Assembly (NCBI GenBank): GCA_025617745.1 | Contig: CM046855.1 | Span: 47,471,813 to 47,535,812, forward strand | Length of the DNA stretch: 64,000 nucleotides | Direction: 5' to 3' | Source: Heliocidaris erythrogramma | Lineage: Eukaryota > Echinodermata > Echinoidea > Camarodonta > Echinometridae | In this document: piece after piece, positions 59,001 through 63,891 of the stretch | Numbering within the stretch: position 1 is the stretch's first letter | Layout of the letters: the number at the start of each line of letters is the position of its first letter | Program-made: the position numbers and the translations under genes | Notes under the pieces: model-generated | What the model was told of the DNA's origin: nothing | Database searches by the model: none | The model's input: the letters and a program-made list of their open reading frames with translations, nothing else

Positions 59001-62000
59001 GGTCAACTTTTCCCAATTCCTTTGAGACAGTTTCTTTCACAAAATAATTGCATGACCAGAACTCTACTTTATTTTTAACTTCATGGTCTTCATCTCTTTC
59101 AAAATCACTCATAAATTTTTATTCAATTTGTTGAAATTGCCAGTGAAAGTCATTATTTCTATCATGTCAATGGTGTAGAATAAAAAATGTACAGTAACAT
59201 TTTTTTTGGACAAGATTAGAAGTATGATTTTCTATGTTGTGGAGTGTTGTTGTTTTTTTTAACCGAAAGTATAATTTTGATATAGAAACATATGTACAAA
59301 TAGCCTTTAACTGCATTTTACCTCTGGTGTCATATTGTAGTGTTTTTTGATTGAGGAATAAATATGTGGCATGCCTTCTTATTTCTTCCATTTCGTGTAG
59401 TTTATTACATTTTCAAAATGGCAGAGGATAGTTGATGGCCCGAATTCATAAAGGAGGTTTAATCTTACCCATGGTCTAAATCATGGTTGAAACTTTTTTA
59501 TTTGCTGTGGACTAAAATAAGTGCAAATAAGTGTATACAGTCAAACCTGTTTTAGCGACCACGTGTATAGAAAGACCACCTGTCTATATAGACCACAATT
59601 TTTGTTTCCCTTGAAAATGTTTTTCATTGAAATGTGTATTAAAGGAACCTGTACATAAAGACCACCTGCTCATAAAGACCGTTTTTCTTGTCTCCCTTGA
59701 GTGGTCTTTATAGACAGGTTTCACTATATAACCGTATTATTGCCCGCGCTATGAGGACAAACACGTACTACGCTTTTAGAGGCTTTTAACCATGGGTTGA
59801 GATAAATCTTTCATGAATTTGGGCCATTGTTTCTGTATAGCGAGACTACTTTTCAAATTTTCATATTCAATTGAACATTCTTATTTTTCAGGTCTGTGGT
59901 TGTGTCTCTTCGTCTTATACCAAAGCTCTTTGCATCCTTCCAGCAGTACCGCAACAACTACAACACTCATTGGATCACAATGTAAGTTTGCTCCCAAAGA
60001 TCTGGGCCCTGTTTCATAAAACTTGTTATCAATATCACGTTACAGTAATTGATATAGGCTACTGAATTGAATTTGATTGGCATTCGGCAGATTTGTCATA
60101 GAGTCGTAGCAGTTTTTATGGATTACAAGTTTATGAAACAGGGCCCTGTACACGATGGCCAAAATTCACAAAAGCATAGTTAATTTATTCCTGGTTGAAA
60201 TCCTGACAAAGTGGGGAGACATTTTCCACTTATTTACAGTGCACCAAGTGTCATCAAACTCTTAATTCTGTTACTAAATGAACAAATGCCATTATGATAT
60301 CATTTTCTCTTTGTCATTTAATGACTGGATTCATTTTGTTTATTCATTTTTTATGGGTTGAAACAAATAATTAACTGAATTGGATTTCCTATTTTTGCAG
60401 GTGGGCCGAGAGAGAACTGGGAATGATGAATTTGTTTTTTGCTGATCTACTCCACTACACAGGCCAAGTCCGACTGGCGAAGAAACCTGAAAAGCAGCTG
60501 TAAGTGAAACTAATACACTCTTAAAAATAATAATTGTTTGATGGCTTATTTTTACCACACTGCTTAGGAAGTATGTGTATGCTTGTAAGTAAGCAACCAG
60601 GGGACCGACCGCTTTAAGTCCTCTCTGAGGGACTTGGTAAAGAGGATCGATGCCTTGCCAAAGGCACTAGCACATCCACTTGATTTCGAACCCGGGTTCT
60701 CCCAATTATGAGACCACTGCTCTACTACTGAGCCATCATGCTTCGTCAAAGAATGATTTCAGGAACATGGTCAAGTAACTGTTGAATGCCAACTTTGTTG
60801 TTTTTGATTGCATGATTCTCCTTAGGTCAGGCCATGTGTGAAGTGAAGAATTGGTTAGTGTAGGATATTGACCACAGGATAATGGTGGCCTTAGCATGTG
60901 TCGTATTACTCATCAGTTCATCAATCACCTTCTTTTTTTCCAGGTACAGTCACAAGACAGAGATCCAGACAAGGTTACAGTTCTTGACCTGTGTCTTCTC
61001 AACAGGAGGCTCTCCCGACCACTTCAGTAAGTTTGGCCAGTATTCATTAAAGTGTACTAACTATATTAAAGCACTTTGTAACACCTGTGCCACTAATGAA
61101 GCTCTACGAATTTAGTGGTGACATATTTTTTAAGACTGGAACATACTTTTAGAGAATTCTGTCATGACTGCACGAACTGATCAAATTCTTGAGACCACTT
61201 TTGGCTGTTTTCTCCTACTTCAGCTAAATGCAGCATGGGGTGTGGAGTTATGTTAGACAAAGGAAAAATGTAGCTTCCTTTGTAGAGGAATGAGGACCTT
61301 TATGTTTAAAAACTGTCGGACTAGTGATGTGGTCAAATTCGTATAACTATATTATTGGAATTGACATCGAATCTTTTTGTATGATTGACTCGTAGGATTG
61401 ACCCTTGATCAAGTGGACACCTTGTGGTCTTGTCTGGCATTGGATTCAGACTGCTCTGATGAAGCTCTCAACTGGTTCCTACAGCAAGCCAACAACAAGG
61501 ACCAACATGCCCTGGGCCTTGAGAACTTCAAGCACATATTCTTCCATAAGGTATGATTAGGCTCATACTCCTCATATAGAGGAGGCGAGTTGACCCAGTC
61601 GGTAATGTTTGCCTGTCGAACCAAAGATCATGGGTATGAATCCAGCCCTGGTGGATGACTGAAGCCTTTGATGTGTGTTTATGTGCTCCCCCCTGTACCA
61701 TAGACGCAGGCTAGTTTACAATGGAAAAACTGTGTCCCTCAGATAGGATGTAAAATGAAGGTCCCGTGTGAAAGAGAGTCACCACTTAATGTGTGCGCAG
61801 TAAGAAGCCCCTGCACATGTGAAAGAGTAGAGGGAAACCCCTGTGTAGTGGTGCACCTGCATATTCCAATCAGTTACACTGGGAGGGGAGAGGCTTGAGG
61901 GTTATCATGATTACGTCATTACATGAAAGTGCTCTTTTTCCCCACAAAGGCACAGGTGACGCTGAATACTTAATAGCAATAATAATAATAATAACAATGA

Positions 62001-63891
62001 TATTAAACAACAACAACAGTAATGATCATGGTGCTGATGATAACTCTTTTCTCTCCCAAACCCAGATGCCGCAGTTAGAACCAGACAGCATCAGTATGAC
62101 TGGGCTGAACCTCTTTCAGCAGCTGTGTAGCTTAGCTAGACTAGCCAGCTCAGCTTCCTACAATAGTCCATCAGTAGAGGTAAGCTTTATGTACCTCAGT
62201 ATCAATACTGTTGTATGAATACCATTGATATTATTACAGAAGTAATTCTGATGACGCTTTGCGAAGTAAACAAGACATCATTATTATTGTTATTGTTGAT
62301 GGTGTCACTGTTGTTGTAATTGTTGCTGTTCTCGACTTTTAGTTGTTTTTTGTTGTCATCATCTTTATTATCTGTTATTGAAAATAATTTTTTCAGATGC
62401 CAGGTATAGACCACTTGTGGAAGATCGCACTTCGAGCTAAGAACACTGATGTTAGTCTTTCAGCAATCCAATACATCAACTCGTATTACATAAACGGTAA
62501 GTTGCAACCATAGGTAATGTACATGTATCTAACAAGAACTTGTAGATAGAAAGCTGTATTTGGAATATCAAACAATTTTAATTTCATGTTTTTATAAGCA
62601 GAAGGTATCAAATGGATATCTGTCAAATTACAATCTTGTGCATGTCGTGTTTAGCCCTTATAATGATAACAATAATAATATTCTGGATTTATATAGTGCC
62701 TAAAACATCTACGATGTCTCTAAAAGCTTTACAGACATATTATTTCCCTGGTGCCGTATGTGGCAAATTCCGCCCAAGGCTGTGAGCAGTAACAATATGT
62801 TTTGACTATGAATGGTGACATTTTTCCTCCCGAAACAGAAGTTGGTATTTTCATAGTGAAGTTTATTCATGTGTAAGATATCTTCATACCCATTTTAACT
62901 CTGAAACAAAGTGCTATGAGCTAAAATTAAGTCTTGAAAATTTATTTATGATAACTGATTAAAAACATGTTGGCACAAGAGAGATAGTGTGCATAATTCG
63001 CTTGAATTGACAGAATATTTCAAAAATTATCTATGTACTGTTCAGCCACTGGAGAAGACTGCCAAAGGTGGAAGATAGTGCCAGAAATTCTGCAAAAATA
63101 TATTTCATATTGTAACTCGGATGCTCTGTTATTTGGGTTCATGCAGACTTGAATGATTAGAAATGCTTTCATAATCTTTGTTGCTTTTTTTCCTTCTTTT
63201 TGTTGCTGTTTCAGCTGGTAATGGTACTCTGGAGAAGGAGGAGGAGTTCATTGAGCGATGCATGGAAAGTCTGTCCCAGGCATCAGCTGATCTGAACTCA
63301 TCACTCGACGCCAGTCTCCTCGTCCTACAGAGGGGGCTCATTCTGCTCAAAACTCACCTTGAAGCTTTTAGAAAAAGGTAATTATATATTTTTTGTGTGT
63401 TAATTTTCGCAGAAACGACAACTTGTGAAAATTTATATGTCCCTGTCATCTACAAAAATAATACAGATATTAATGTGTTTTTAATTAAATACAGATGTAC
63501 ACAGATTTTATGACCTTGATTTTTCAAAAAATGGAAAACTCATTAAAAATTGGAAACAATATTTTGAAAAGATTAATGAAAAAATATTGTAAAATAAATG
63601 ACATGCTTCAACTTTACAAATGTCCAAAATTTAGTCTAATACAAGTTTTAACTTTTGAGTTATTTAATAATCAAAAGTGTCAAATGTTTTTTAATATCTC
63701 GTAGTAGTTATTGTTTTCATTTTGATCTCATGAGATTAAGAATTCTTTAATTTTCCTGATTCAGATATGCATACCATCTACGTCAATGGCAGCTGGAGGG
63801 TTGTGGCATCACCAGCCATCAGAAACATCTCTTAGACAGCCAGACAGCTACCATAAGAATCCTATGCCAAATAGCATCTATGCCAGACAAG
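29861..63891 (+). CDS. USP34: USP34-like ubiquitin carboxyl-terminal hydrolase, N-terminal 25 exons (partial)
   Basis: Exons: 29861-29921, 42624-42699, 46539-47130, 48713-48763, 49524-49673, 51187-51254, 52405-52597, 53094-53152, 53895-53973, 54388-54606, 54941-55109, 55398-55519, 55737-56262, 56669-56921, 57272-57624, 57835-57965, 58399-58526, 59892-59981, 60401-60499, 60944-61026, 61396-61550, 62066-62179, 62397-62496, 63215-63377, 63765-63891. All phases agree: 4161 nt, 1387 codons, open at the right edge. Many blocks match human USP34, a protein of about 3,500 residues. Its Cys/His peptidase domain lies further downstream, outside the window. In mammals USP34 deubiquitinates axin in Wnt signalling and acts in the DNA damage response; these roles are inferred here. 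The N-terminal part seen is mainly helical-repeat-like, with acidic low-complexity insertions. Confidence 0.93.
29922..30682. other. USP34 intron 1, proximal part
   Basis: No element ends recognised. On the minus strand 30447-30532 is an open 86-nt segment with a consensus donor (T|GTAAGT), in phase with the possible exon at 30683-30861. Its acceptor is weak. Confidence 0.3.
30683..30861 (-). CDS. Candidate antisense coding exon inside USP34 intron 1
   Basis: On the minus strand a pyrimidine-rich tract ends CCCTTTCAG|GTCTTCG at 30861, and the far end reads ACCTG|GTAAGT at 30683. Only one frame of this 179-nt segment is open. It gives 59 residues (starting VFVGDRRTHGAGTT, with KYKLDADGTVSIAVIDKK later) of balanced composition, unlike translated repeats. 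I do not recognise the protein. It could belong to an antisense gene, be a retained fragment of a moved gene, or be chance. Confidence 0.35.
30914..32212. mobile_element. 1.3-kb foldback element with 600-bp inverted arms
   Basis: The arms 30914-31514 and 31601-32212 are reverse complements with few differences, around an 86-bp loop. Ends are GACGAGTTGTG and CACAACTCGTC. Each arm has repeated GACAACTCGACC units, including a nested palindrome (CTCGACCCGGTCGAG), so each arm also folds on itself. No transposase is seen; the translated arms give meaningless QLDP-type repeats. Confidence 0.92.
32499..32634 (+). mobile_element. 5'-truncated SINE copy
   Basis: Begins at the B-box region (AGGTTCAAACCCTGGCAC) and continues GGCAAGACATTAATC and CTTGAATGCTGTGAGC, matching the SINE at 24238-24430. 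Its 3' end joins the truncated transposon at 32635 directly. Confidence 0.7.
32635..33800. mobile_element. Reversed second copy of the 1.4-kb transposon
   Basis: Reverse complement of 14252-15610 over most of its length (for example CACACCCCAACTTTGACAAC, and CAACCGTGAATGCAACTCGC at 32968). The end at 33800 reads ATATACGGTAT. The other terminus is missing: its end is replaced by the SINE at 32634. Confidence 0.8.
34179..34352 (+). pseudogene. THAP-domain gene remnant (outer element)
   Basis: Starts MPNRCIVAGCSKTPK, a THAP zinc-finger opening with the first Cys pair. After a one-base frame change it continues HLFPKDENLQKLWVAKVKLK, the conserved HxFPKD...W block. The Cys-x2-His pair is not found before the palindrome at 34389. 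A broken transposon gene rather than a host gene. Confidence 0.7.
34389..34460. repeat. 72-bp palindromic insertion with 9-bp flanking repeat
   Basis: TAGACCGAAAATTCTGTCTC and its reverse complement form 33-bp arms with a 6-bp loop. CTTCACCCG flanks both sides, consistent with a 9-bp target duplication. The TAGACC...GGTCTA termini also bound the elements at 1453-1795 and 48250-48473. Confidence 0.8.
35140..37018. mobile_element. Inner TTAA-flanked element, Kolobok-like
   Basis: TTAA|AGGGCGAGTCAATTAGAAT at 35136 and ATTCTAATTGACTCGCCCT|TTAA ending 37022 give perfect 19-bp inverted repeats. It is 1879 bp and contains a THAP relic at 35445. Its first bases (AGGG) resemble those of the outer element, so the two are probably different families of one superfamily. 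Confidence 0.85.
35445..35667 (+). pseudogene. THAP-domain gene remnant (inner element)
   Basis: MPRRCVVAGCSKGTSGG gives the first Cys pair, then LHTFPKGDATRKIW and, after a one-base frame change, CSDHFREEDFD with the Cys-x2-His pair, followed by LRPGAV. This is a full THAP zinc-finger layout broken by a frameshift and stops. The domain binds the ends of P-like and Kolobok-like transposons. Confidence 0.78.
37859..37940. repeat. GGTGGCC/GGGCCACC subterminal repeats
   Basis: Several GGTGGCC and GGGCCACC motifs near the right end of the hAT-like element, matched in reverse by 34541-34610. Typical of transposase-binding subterminal repeats. Confidence 0.6.
38787..40115. other. USP34 intron 1, mostly unrecognised
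   Basis: A 27-bp palindrome at 38930-38956 (GGTGAGGTAC...GTACCTCACC) and a G15 run near 39137. No gene or transposon ends otherwise. Confidence 0.5.
40116..40254. mobile_element. Hybrid MITE
   Basis: The left end GGGCCCTGTTTCATAAAACT matches the 60004 family; the right part GGTAAAAATCACTGACAAGA and CTCGATGAAAC matches the 53179 family. The middle CTGAAATCCTTGCATCTGAT is the reverse complement of that in 53179. Either an ancestral intermediate or a recombinant. Confidence 0.7.
40396..40518. repeat. Palindromic element, GTGCAATGGACAGAATAT family
   Basis: GTGCAATGGACAGAATAT at the left and ATATTCTGTCCATTGCAC at the right. GATGAAATGATCCATTCAAC pairs with its partner around GGCGGAGCC. A diverged fragment (GTGCAATGGACAATTTCG) follows at 40731. 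Confidence 0.85.
40519..42443. other. USP34 intron 1, distal part
   Basis: Contains the CAATGGAC fragment near 40731 and otherwise no recognisable gene or element. ORFs here have no family resemblance. Confidence 0.45.
42444..42529. repeat. 86-bp near-perfect palindrome 94 bp before USP34 exon 2
   Basis: The left arm ATATCGTCTGTTTGGAGCCA...GCGTTAACTC and the right arm GAGTTAACGCCCTTCTGGC...ACAGACGATAT differ by about one base over 35 bp around a 17-bp loop. TA-rich flanks. Would form a stable pre-miRNA-sized hairpin if transcribed. Confidence 0.88.
42624..42699 (+). CDS. USP34: USP34 exon 2
   Basis: Residues 21-46: SHEKIELQKEHVWILYNYTQ AFLH plus a split Arg. Matches human QLRKEHTLKIFTYINSWTQR. 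Acceptor TTTACAG|, donor CACAG|GTATGT. Confidence 0.87.
42831..43509. mobile_element. hAT-like non-autonomous element with 8-bp target duplication
   Basis: CAGTGTTGTA at the left and TACACCACTG at the right are hAT-type ends. Flanks GTGTAATG and ATGTAATG match at 7 of 8 bases. Near both ends are GGTCTCGGTCTTGGTCC repeats. The interior (43074-43293) is shared with 13525-13760. Confidence 0.78.
43510..46538. other. USP34 intron 2, distal part
   Basis: T-rich run at 43870-43902 and AT-rich sequence. A 125-residue minus-strand ORF (45707-46084) has no family resemblance and is not called. Confidence 0.5.
46539..47130 (+). CDS. USP34: USP34 exon 3
   Basis: Residues 46-243. QCNCVFKEYKNFEQLNSLVQ matches human QCLCCFKEYKHLEIFNQVV; the end EKERLLHLVAKVFHMTFPLY matches EKEKLLLCVAKIFQIQFPLY. 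Between them is a highly charged Lys/Glu/Asp stretch of about 120 residues, longer than the human linker. Phase 0 end, donor GAC|GTGAGT. Confidence 0.95.
47131..48000. other. USP34 intron 3, first part
   Basis: 47905-47931 is a half-copy of the GAGAGCCAGAAGGG family. 47350-47490 has weak inverted similarity (GGGCCCTCTTGCATAAAAAG and TTTTTATGCGAGGGGCCCTG), so it is a decayed MITE of about 130 bp. Confidence 0.55.
48001..48560. repeat. Tandem duplication of about 165 bp, second copy interrupted
   Basis: CCTCCTCAAATTGGCAA...CTTTTTGCTCTT-type sequence at 48001-48165 repeats at 48172-48560. The second copy is split by the element at 48250-48473. Shared phrases: TTATTCGTGAAAGGCACAAA and AATAGACTCCACAAAAAATT. 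Confidence 0.88.
48250..48473. mobile_element. MITE with 27-bp TAGACCTGTTTACTAAG ends
   Basis: TAGACCTGTTTACTAAGTGA and TCACTTAGTAAACAGGTCTA are perfect inverted repeats. The flanks TTGCAA and TTAAATTGC are joined in the uninterrupted duplicate (TTGCAATTAAATTGC), which fixes the insertion boundaries. Confidence 0.9.
48713..48763 (+). CDS. USP34: USP34 exon 4
   Basis: Residues 244-260, ELSPQESEALGNYCDTN. Human counterpart ISTQESNILGAFCDMN. Acceptor CCACCAG|, donor AAT|GTATGT, phase 0. Confidence 0.92.
48764..49523. other. USP34 intron 4, nothing recognised
   Basis: No element or gene seen. Confidence 0.5.
49524..49673 (+). CDS. USP34: USP34 exon 5
   Basis: Residues 261-310, DLDVSLHLLRNVCFFCDSNG through STPETLPFSSAHAMFTVVTN. 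Close to human VEVPLHLLRYVCLFCGKNG and TPETLPFLIAHAFITVVSN. Acceptor TTCTCAG|, donor AAT|GTAAGA. Confidence 0.95.
49674..51186. other. USP34 intron 5
   Basis: (TC) run at 49848-49877 and (AT) run at about 50418-50440. Nothing else recognised. Confidence 0.55.
51187..51254 (+). CDS. USP34: USP34 exon 6
   Basis: Residues 311-333, LRMWLHLHAIMQFVVPLRTH II plus a split Arg. Matches human IRIWLHIPAVMQHIIPFRTYVIR. Acceptor TTTTCCAG|, donor AAG|GTAGGT. Confidence 0.93.
51258..51298 (+). promoter_or_regulatory. Cluster of AGGTCA half-sites in intron 6
   Basis: GGAGGTCA, then TTTGACCTTGAGGTCAAAT, a palindrome of two half-sites, right after the exon 6 donor. Nuclear-receptor-like; function is not established. 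Confidence 0.25.
51299..52254. other. USP34 intron 6, nothing recognised
   Basis: No elements seen before the duplicated acceptor region. Confidence 0.5.
52290..52425 (+). repeat. 70-bp tandem duplication of the exon 7 acceptor
   Basis: ATAGGAATTTGTGTAAGTTG at 52331 repeats at 52401 as ATAGGTATTTGTGTAAGTTG, both preceded by TACAAAGGA.ATACTT and TGTGGA.CCC. The upstream AG, if used, reads in frame to a TAG formed by the true acceptor, so only the downstream site makes full-length protein. Confidence 0.88.
52405..52597 (+). CDS. USP34: USP34 exon 7
   Basis: Residues 333-397, YLCKLPDKELRGNGARHMAD to TSATLTMRLTGLGQIT. Matches human YLCKLSDQELRQSAARNMAD and SPTLTMRLAGLSQIT. Acceptor CTATAG|, donor ACT|GTAAGT. 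Confidence 0.95.
52931..53082. repeat. (TC)n(CA)n microsatellite before exon 8
   Basis: CT-rich runs (52931-53020) followed by a long CA run (about 53020-53075) that ends 19 bp before the exon 8 acceptor. It forms most of the upstream pyrimidine-rich region. Confidence 0.9.
53094..53152 (+). CDS. USP34: USP34 exon 8
   Basis: Residues 398-417, NQIHMFNEVYHNESVTDVE plus a split Asn. Human NQLHTFNDVCNNESLVSDTE. Acceptor TTTTACAG|, donor AA|GTAAGT. Confidence 0.92.
53179..53315. mobile_element. MITE of the TCATCAAGCG...TGATGA family
   Basis: GGAGCGTTTCATCAAGCG and GCTTGATGAAATGCTCC are inverted ends; CAGTGATTTTTACTGACAAA and GCAAGGATTTCAGTAGCTTA lie inside. Nearly the same as 11736-11870. Confidence 0.87.
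53316..53894. other. USP34 intron 8 remainder
   Basis: Nothing recognised. Confidence 0.5.
53895..53973 (+). CDS. USP34: USP34 exon 9
   Basis: Residues 417-443, MGSELTKWLLEREIVEHIFG PNMHVE. Human ELADWLISNNVVEHIFGPNLHIE. Acceptor TCATAG|, donor GAG|GTAAGA. Confidence 0.94.
53974..54387. other. USP34 intron 9, nothing recognised
   Basis: No elements seen. Confidence 0.5.
54388..54606 (+). CDS. USP34: USP34 exon 10
   Basis: Residues 444-516, IIKQCQVILNFLASDGALTL, WAAAQLKHSGRYVHDLFPHL and LVSKLHPSEHTEQ. Very close to human (IIKQCQVILNFLAAEGRLS, WAAAQLKHCSRYIHDLFPSL). 73 codons, phase 0. Confidence 0.96.
54607..54940. other. USP34 intron 10, nothing recognised
   Basis: No elements seen. Confidence 0.5.
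54941..55109 (+). CDS. USP34: USP34 exon 11
   Basis: Residues 517-572 plus one base. TLYLSQVITKCVWDNALSTR parallels human TLYLASMLIKALWNNALAAK, then a less conserved Ser/Pro-rich linker. Donor AGAT|GTAAGA chosen because it restores the frame of exon 12. Confidence 0.85.
55113..55312. repeat. GAT/ATG-type simple repeat in intron 11
   Basis: Imperfect GATAAT/GATGAT repeats fill most of this 288-bp intron, starting directly after the donor. ORFs on either strand are low-complexity. Confidence 0.9.
55398..55519 (+). CDS. USP34: USP34 exon 12
   Basis: Residues 573-613, PLSMAGNRNNSRTLEFQGIR through HADE. Acceptor CTTTCCAG|, donor GAG|GTACAT. Frame fixed by matching phases with exons 11 and 13; sequence itself is poorly conserved, so support is mainly splice-site logic. 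Confidence 0.7.
55737..56262 (+). CDS. USP34: USP34 exon 13 (acidic, Ser/His-rich)
   Basis: Residues 614-788. EEHLDVVGLDPSHLEDHSSD, then long Asp/Ser/His-rich low-complexity sequence ending GSEQGGDSSDSSP. Corresponds in place to the Ser/Asp-rich disordered segment of human USP34. GC-richer than neighbours. Acceptor TTCTGACAG|, donor CCAG|GTAGAA. Confidence 0.85.
56263..56668. other. USP34 intron 13, nothing recognised
   Basis: No elements seen. Confidence 0.5.
56669..56921 (+). CDS. USP34: USP34 exon 14
   Basis: Residues 789-872, MEYKKVQGDLLISTSDVNRS through FLPRPRPIR. Includes ESETHGLSHDSHQSEEYF. Phases fit on both sides. Corresponds to the disordered linker; weakly conserved. Confidence 0.82.
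57272..57624 (+). CDS. USP34: USP34 exon 15 (His/Asp tracts)
   Basis: Residues 873-990. HHHHDDDDEDDDEE precedes SCSSSQASAKSDKNMADFDG, which is nearly the same as human SCSSSQVSAKSEKNMADFDG. A run of 10 His (954-963) comes after it, whereas in human USP34 a similar run comes before it. Acceptor TATACAG|, donor TCTA|GTAAGT. Confidence 0.92.
57835..57965 (+). CDS. USP34: USP34 exon 16
   Basis: Residues 991-1034. FEDVCKQSNTLLWDLVQDES matches human LDNVCKKGNTLLWDIVQDED. Acceptor GTTTCAG|, donor GCT|GTGAGT. Confidence 0.94.
57966..58398. other. USP34 intron 16
   Basis: At 57990 TTAA is followed by AGGGGCAGTCCACCCTGAAA, a lone terminus resembling the TTAA/AGGG ends at 35140. No partner end was found downstream. 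Confidence 0.35.
58399..58526 (+). CDS. USP34: USP34 exon 17
   Basis: Residues 1035-1077. LSSEAEKLLCSLVCVFPERE and IRMRFVEGCLENL; human INEAEKLLCSLVCWFTDRQ and IRMRFIEGCLENL. Acceptor TTTGTCAG|, donor CATAG|GTAAGC. Confidence 0.95.
58527..59435. other. USP34 intron 17, proximal part
   Basis: Nothing recognised. Confidence 0.5.
59436..59825. mobile_element. Foldback element interrupted by another MITE
   Basis: GGCCCGAATTCATAAAGGAG and TTCATGAATTTGGGCCA are inverted ends of the family at 22601-22978. CCATGGTCTAAATCATGG and TTTTAACCATGGG lie inside. The middle is replaced by the TACAGTCAAACCTG element (59538-59725). Confidence 0.8.
59538..59725. mobile_element. MITE of the CAGTCAAACCTGT family, nested
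   Basis: CAGTCAAACCTGTTTTAGCG at the left, TATAGACAGGTTTCACTA at the right, and repeated AAAGACCACCTG. Same family as 9186-9350, but with ACC in place of GCC motifs. TATA on both sides. Confidence 0.8.
59892..59981 (+). CDS. USP34: USP34 exon 18
   Basis: Residues 1077-1106. SVVVSLRLIPKLFASFQQYR and YNTHWIT; human SVVISLRLLPKLFGTFQQF and YDTHWIT. Acceptor TTTTTCAG|, donor ACAAT|GTAAGT. Confidence 0.95.
60004..60148. mobile_element. MITE, GGGCCCTGTTTCATAAAAC family
   Basis: GGGCCCTGTTTCATAAAACT and AGTTTATGAAACAGGGCCC are near-perfect inverted ends, 145 bp, 22 bp after the exon 18 donor. Confidence 0.88.
60401..60499 (+). CDS. USP34: USP34 exon 19
   Basis: Residues 1107-1139 plus a split codon. 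WAERELGMMNLFFADLLHYT; human WAEKELNMMKLFFDNLVYYI. Acceptor TTTTTGCAG|, donor CAGCT|GTAAGT. Confidence 0.94.
60560..60742 (-). mobile_element. tRNA-derived SINE, minus strand
   Basis: On the minus strand: GGCTCAGTAGTAGAGCAGTG (A box), GTCTCATAATTGGGAG, AACCCGGGTTCGAAATC (B box), then GTGCTAGTGCCTTTGGCAAG. The head resembles a CAT-anticodon tRNA, but the acceptor stem does not close, so it is a SINE. Related fragment at 15757-15858. Confidence 0.75.
60944..61026 (+). CDS. USP34: USP34 exon 20
   Basis: Residues 1140-1167. YSHKTEIQTRLQFLTCVFST GGSPDHF; human YSHSAEVQVRLQFLTCVFSTLGSPDHF. Acceptor TTTTCCAG|, donor TTCA|GTAAGT. Confidence 0.95.
61027..61395. other. USP34 intron 20, nothing recognised
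   Basis: No elements seen. Confidence 0.5.
61396..61550 (+). CDS. USP34: USP34 exon 21
   Basis: Residues 1168-1219. LTLDQVDTLWSCLALDSDCS, EALNWFLQQANNKDQHALGL; human LSLEQVDILWHCLVEDSECY. Acceptor CTCGTAG|, donor AAG|GTATGA. Confidence 0.95.
61581..61860 (+). mobile_element. SINE with tRNA head and Meta-like central domain
   Basis: A-box-like TTGACCCAGTCGGTAATG and B-box-like GGGTATGAATCC are followed by GTGTCCCTCAGATAGGATGT and AAAATGAAGGTCCCGTGT. The latter block resembles the conserved core of metazoan Meta-SINEs, from memory. Confidence 0.65.
62066..62179 (+). CDS. USP34: USP34 exon 22
   Basis: Residues 1220-1257, MPQLEPDSISMTGLNLFQQL CSLARLASSA; human MPQLKPETISMTGLNLFQHLCNLARLA. Acceptor AACCCAG|, donor GAG|GTAAGC. 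Confidence 0.95.
62397..62496 (+). CDS. USP34: USP34 exon 23
   Basis: Residues 1258-1290 plus one base. MPGIDHLWKIALRAKNTDVS and AIQYINSYYIN; human MDQFWGIALRAQSGDVSRAAIQYINSYYIN. Acceptor TTTTTTCAG|, donor AACG|GTAAGT. Confidence 0.95.
62650..62775. repeat. Dispersed repeat with GGATTTATATAGTGCCT
   Basis: TTCTGGATTTATATAGTGCC, ACATCTACGATGTCTCTAAA and AGCTTTACAGACATATTATT form a phrase often seen as dispersed repeats in marine invertebrate genomes. Assigned from memory; boundaries are unclear. Confidence 0.35.
63215..63377 (+). CDS. USP34: USP34 exon 24
   Basis: Residues 1291-1344 plus a split Arg. LEKEEEFIERCMESLSQASA and RGLILLKTHLEAFRK; human LEKEQEFISKCMESLMIASS and RGLLMLKTHLEAFRR. 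Acceptor GTTTCAG|, donor AAAAG|GTAATT. Confidence 0.95.
63378..63764. other. USP34 intron 24, nothing recognised
   Basis: AT-rich; no elements seen. Confidence 0.5.
63765..63891 (+). CDS. USP34: USP34 exon 25 (last in window)
   Basis: Residues 1345-1387, YAYHLRQWQLEGCGITSHQK to IASMPDK. Human FAYHLRQWQIEGTGISSHLKAL and AGLPDK. Donor AAG|GTAAGT; the gene continues past the right edge. Confidence 0.94.

Noticed and set aside
60680-60742. Possible minus-strand tRNA gene
   Set aside because: tRNA-like head but no closed acceptor stem; related fragment at 15757 indicates a SINE.
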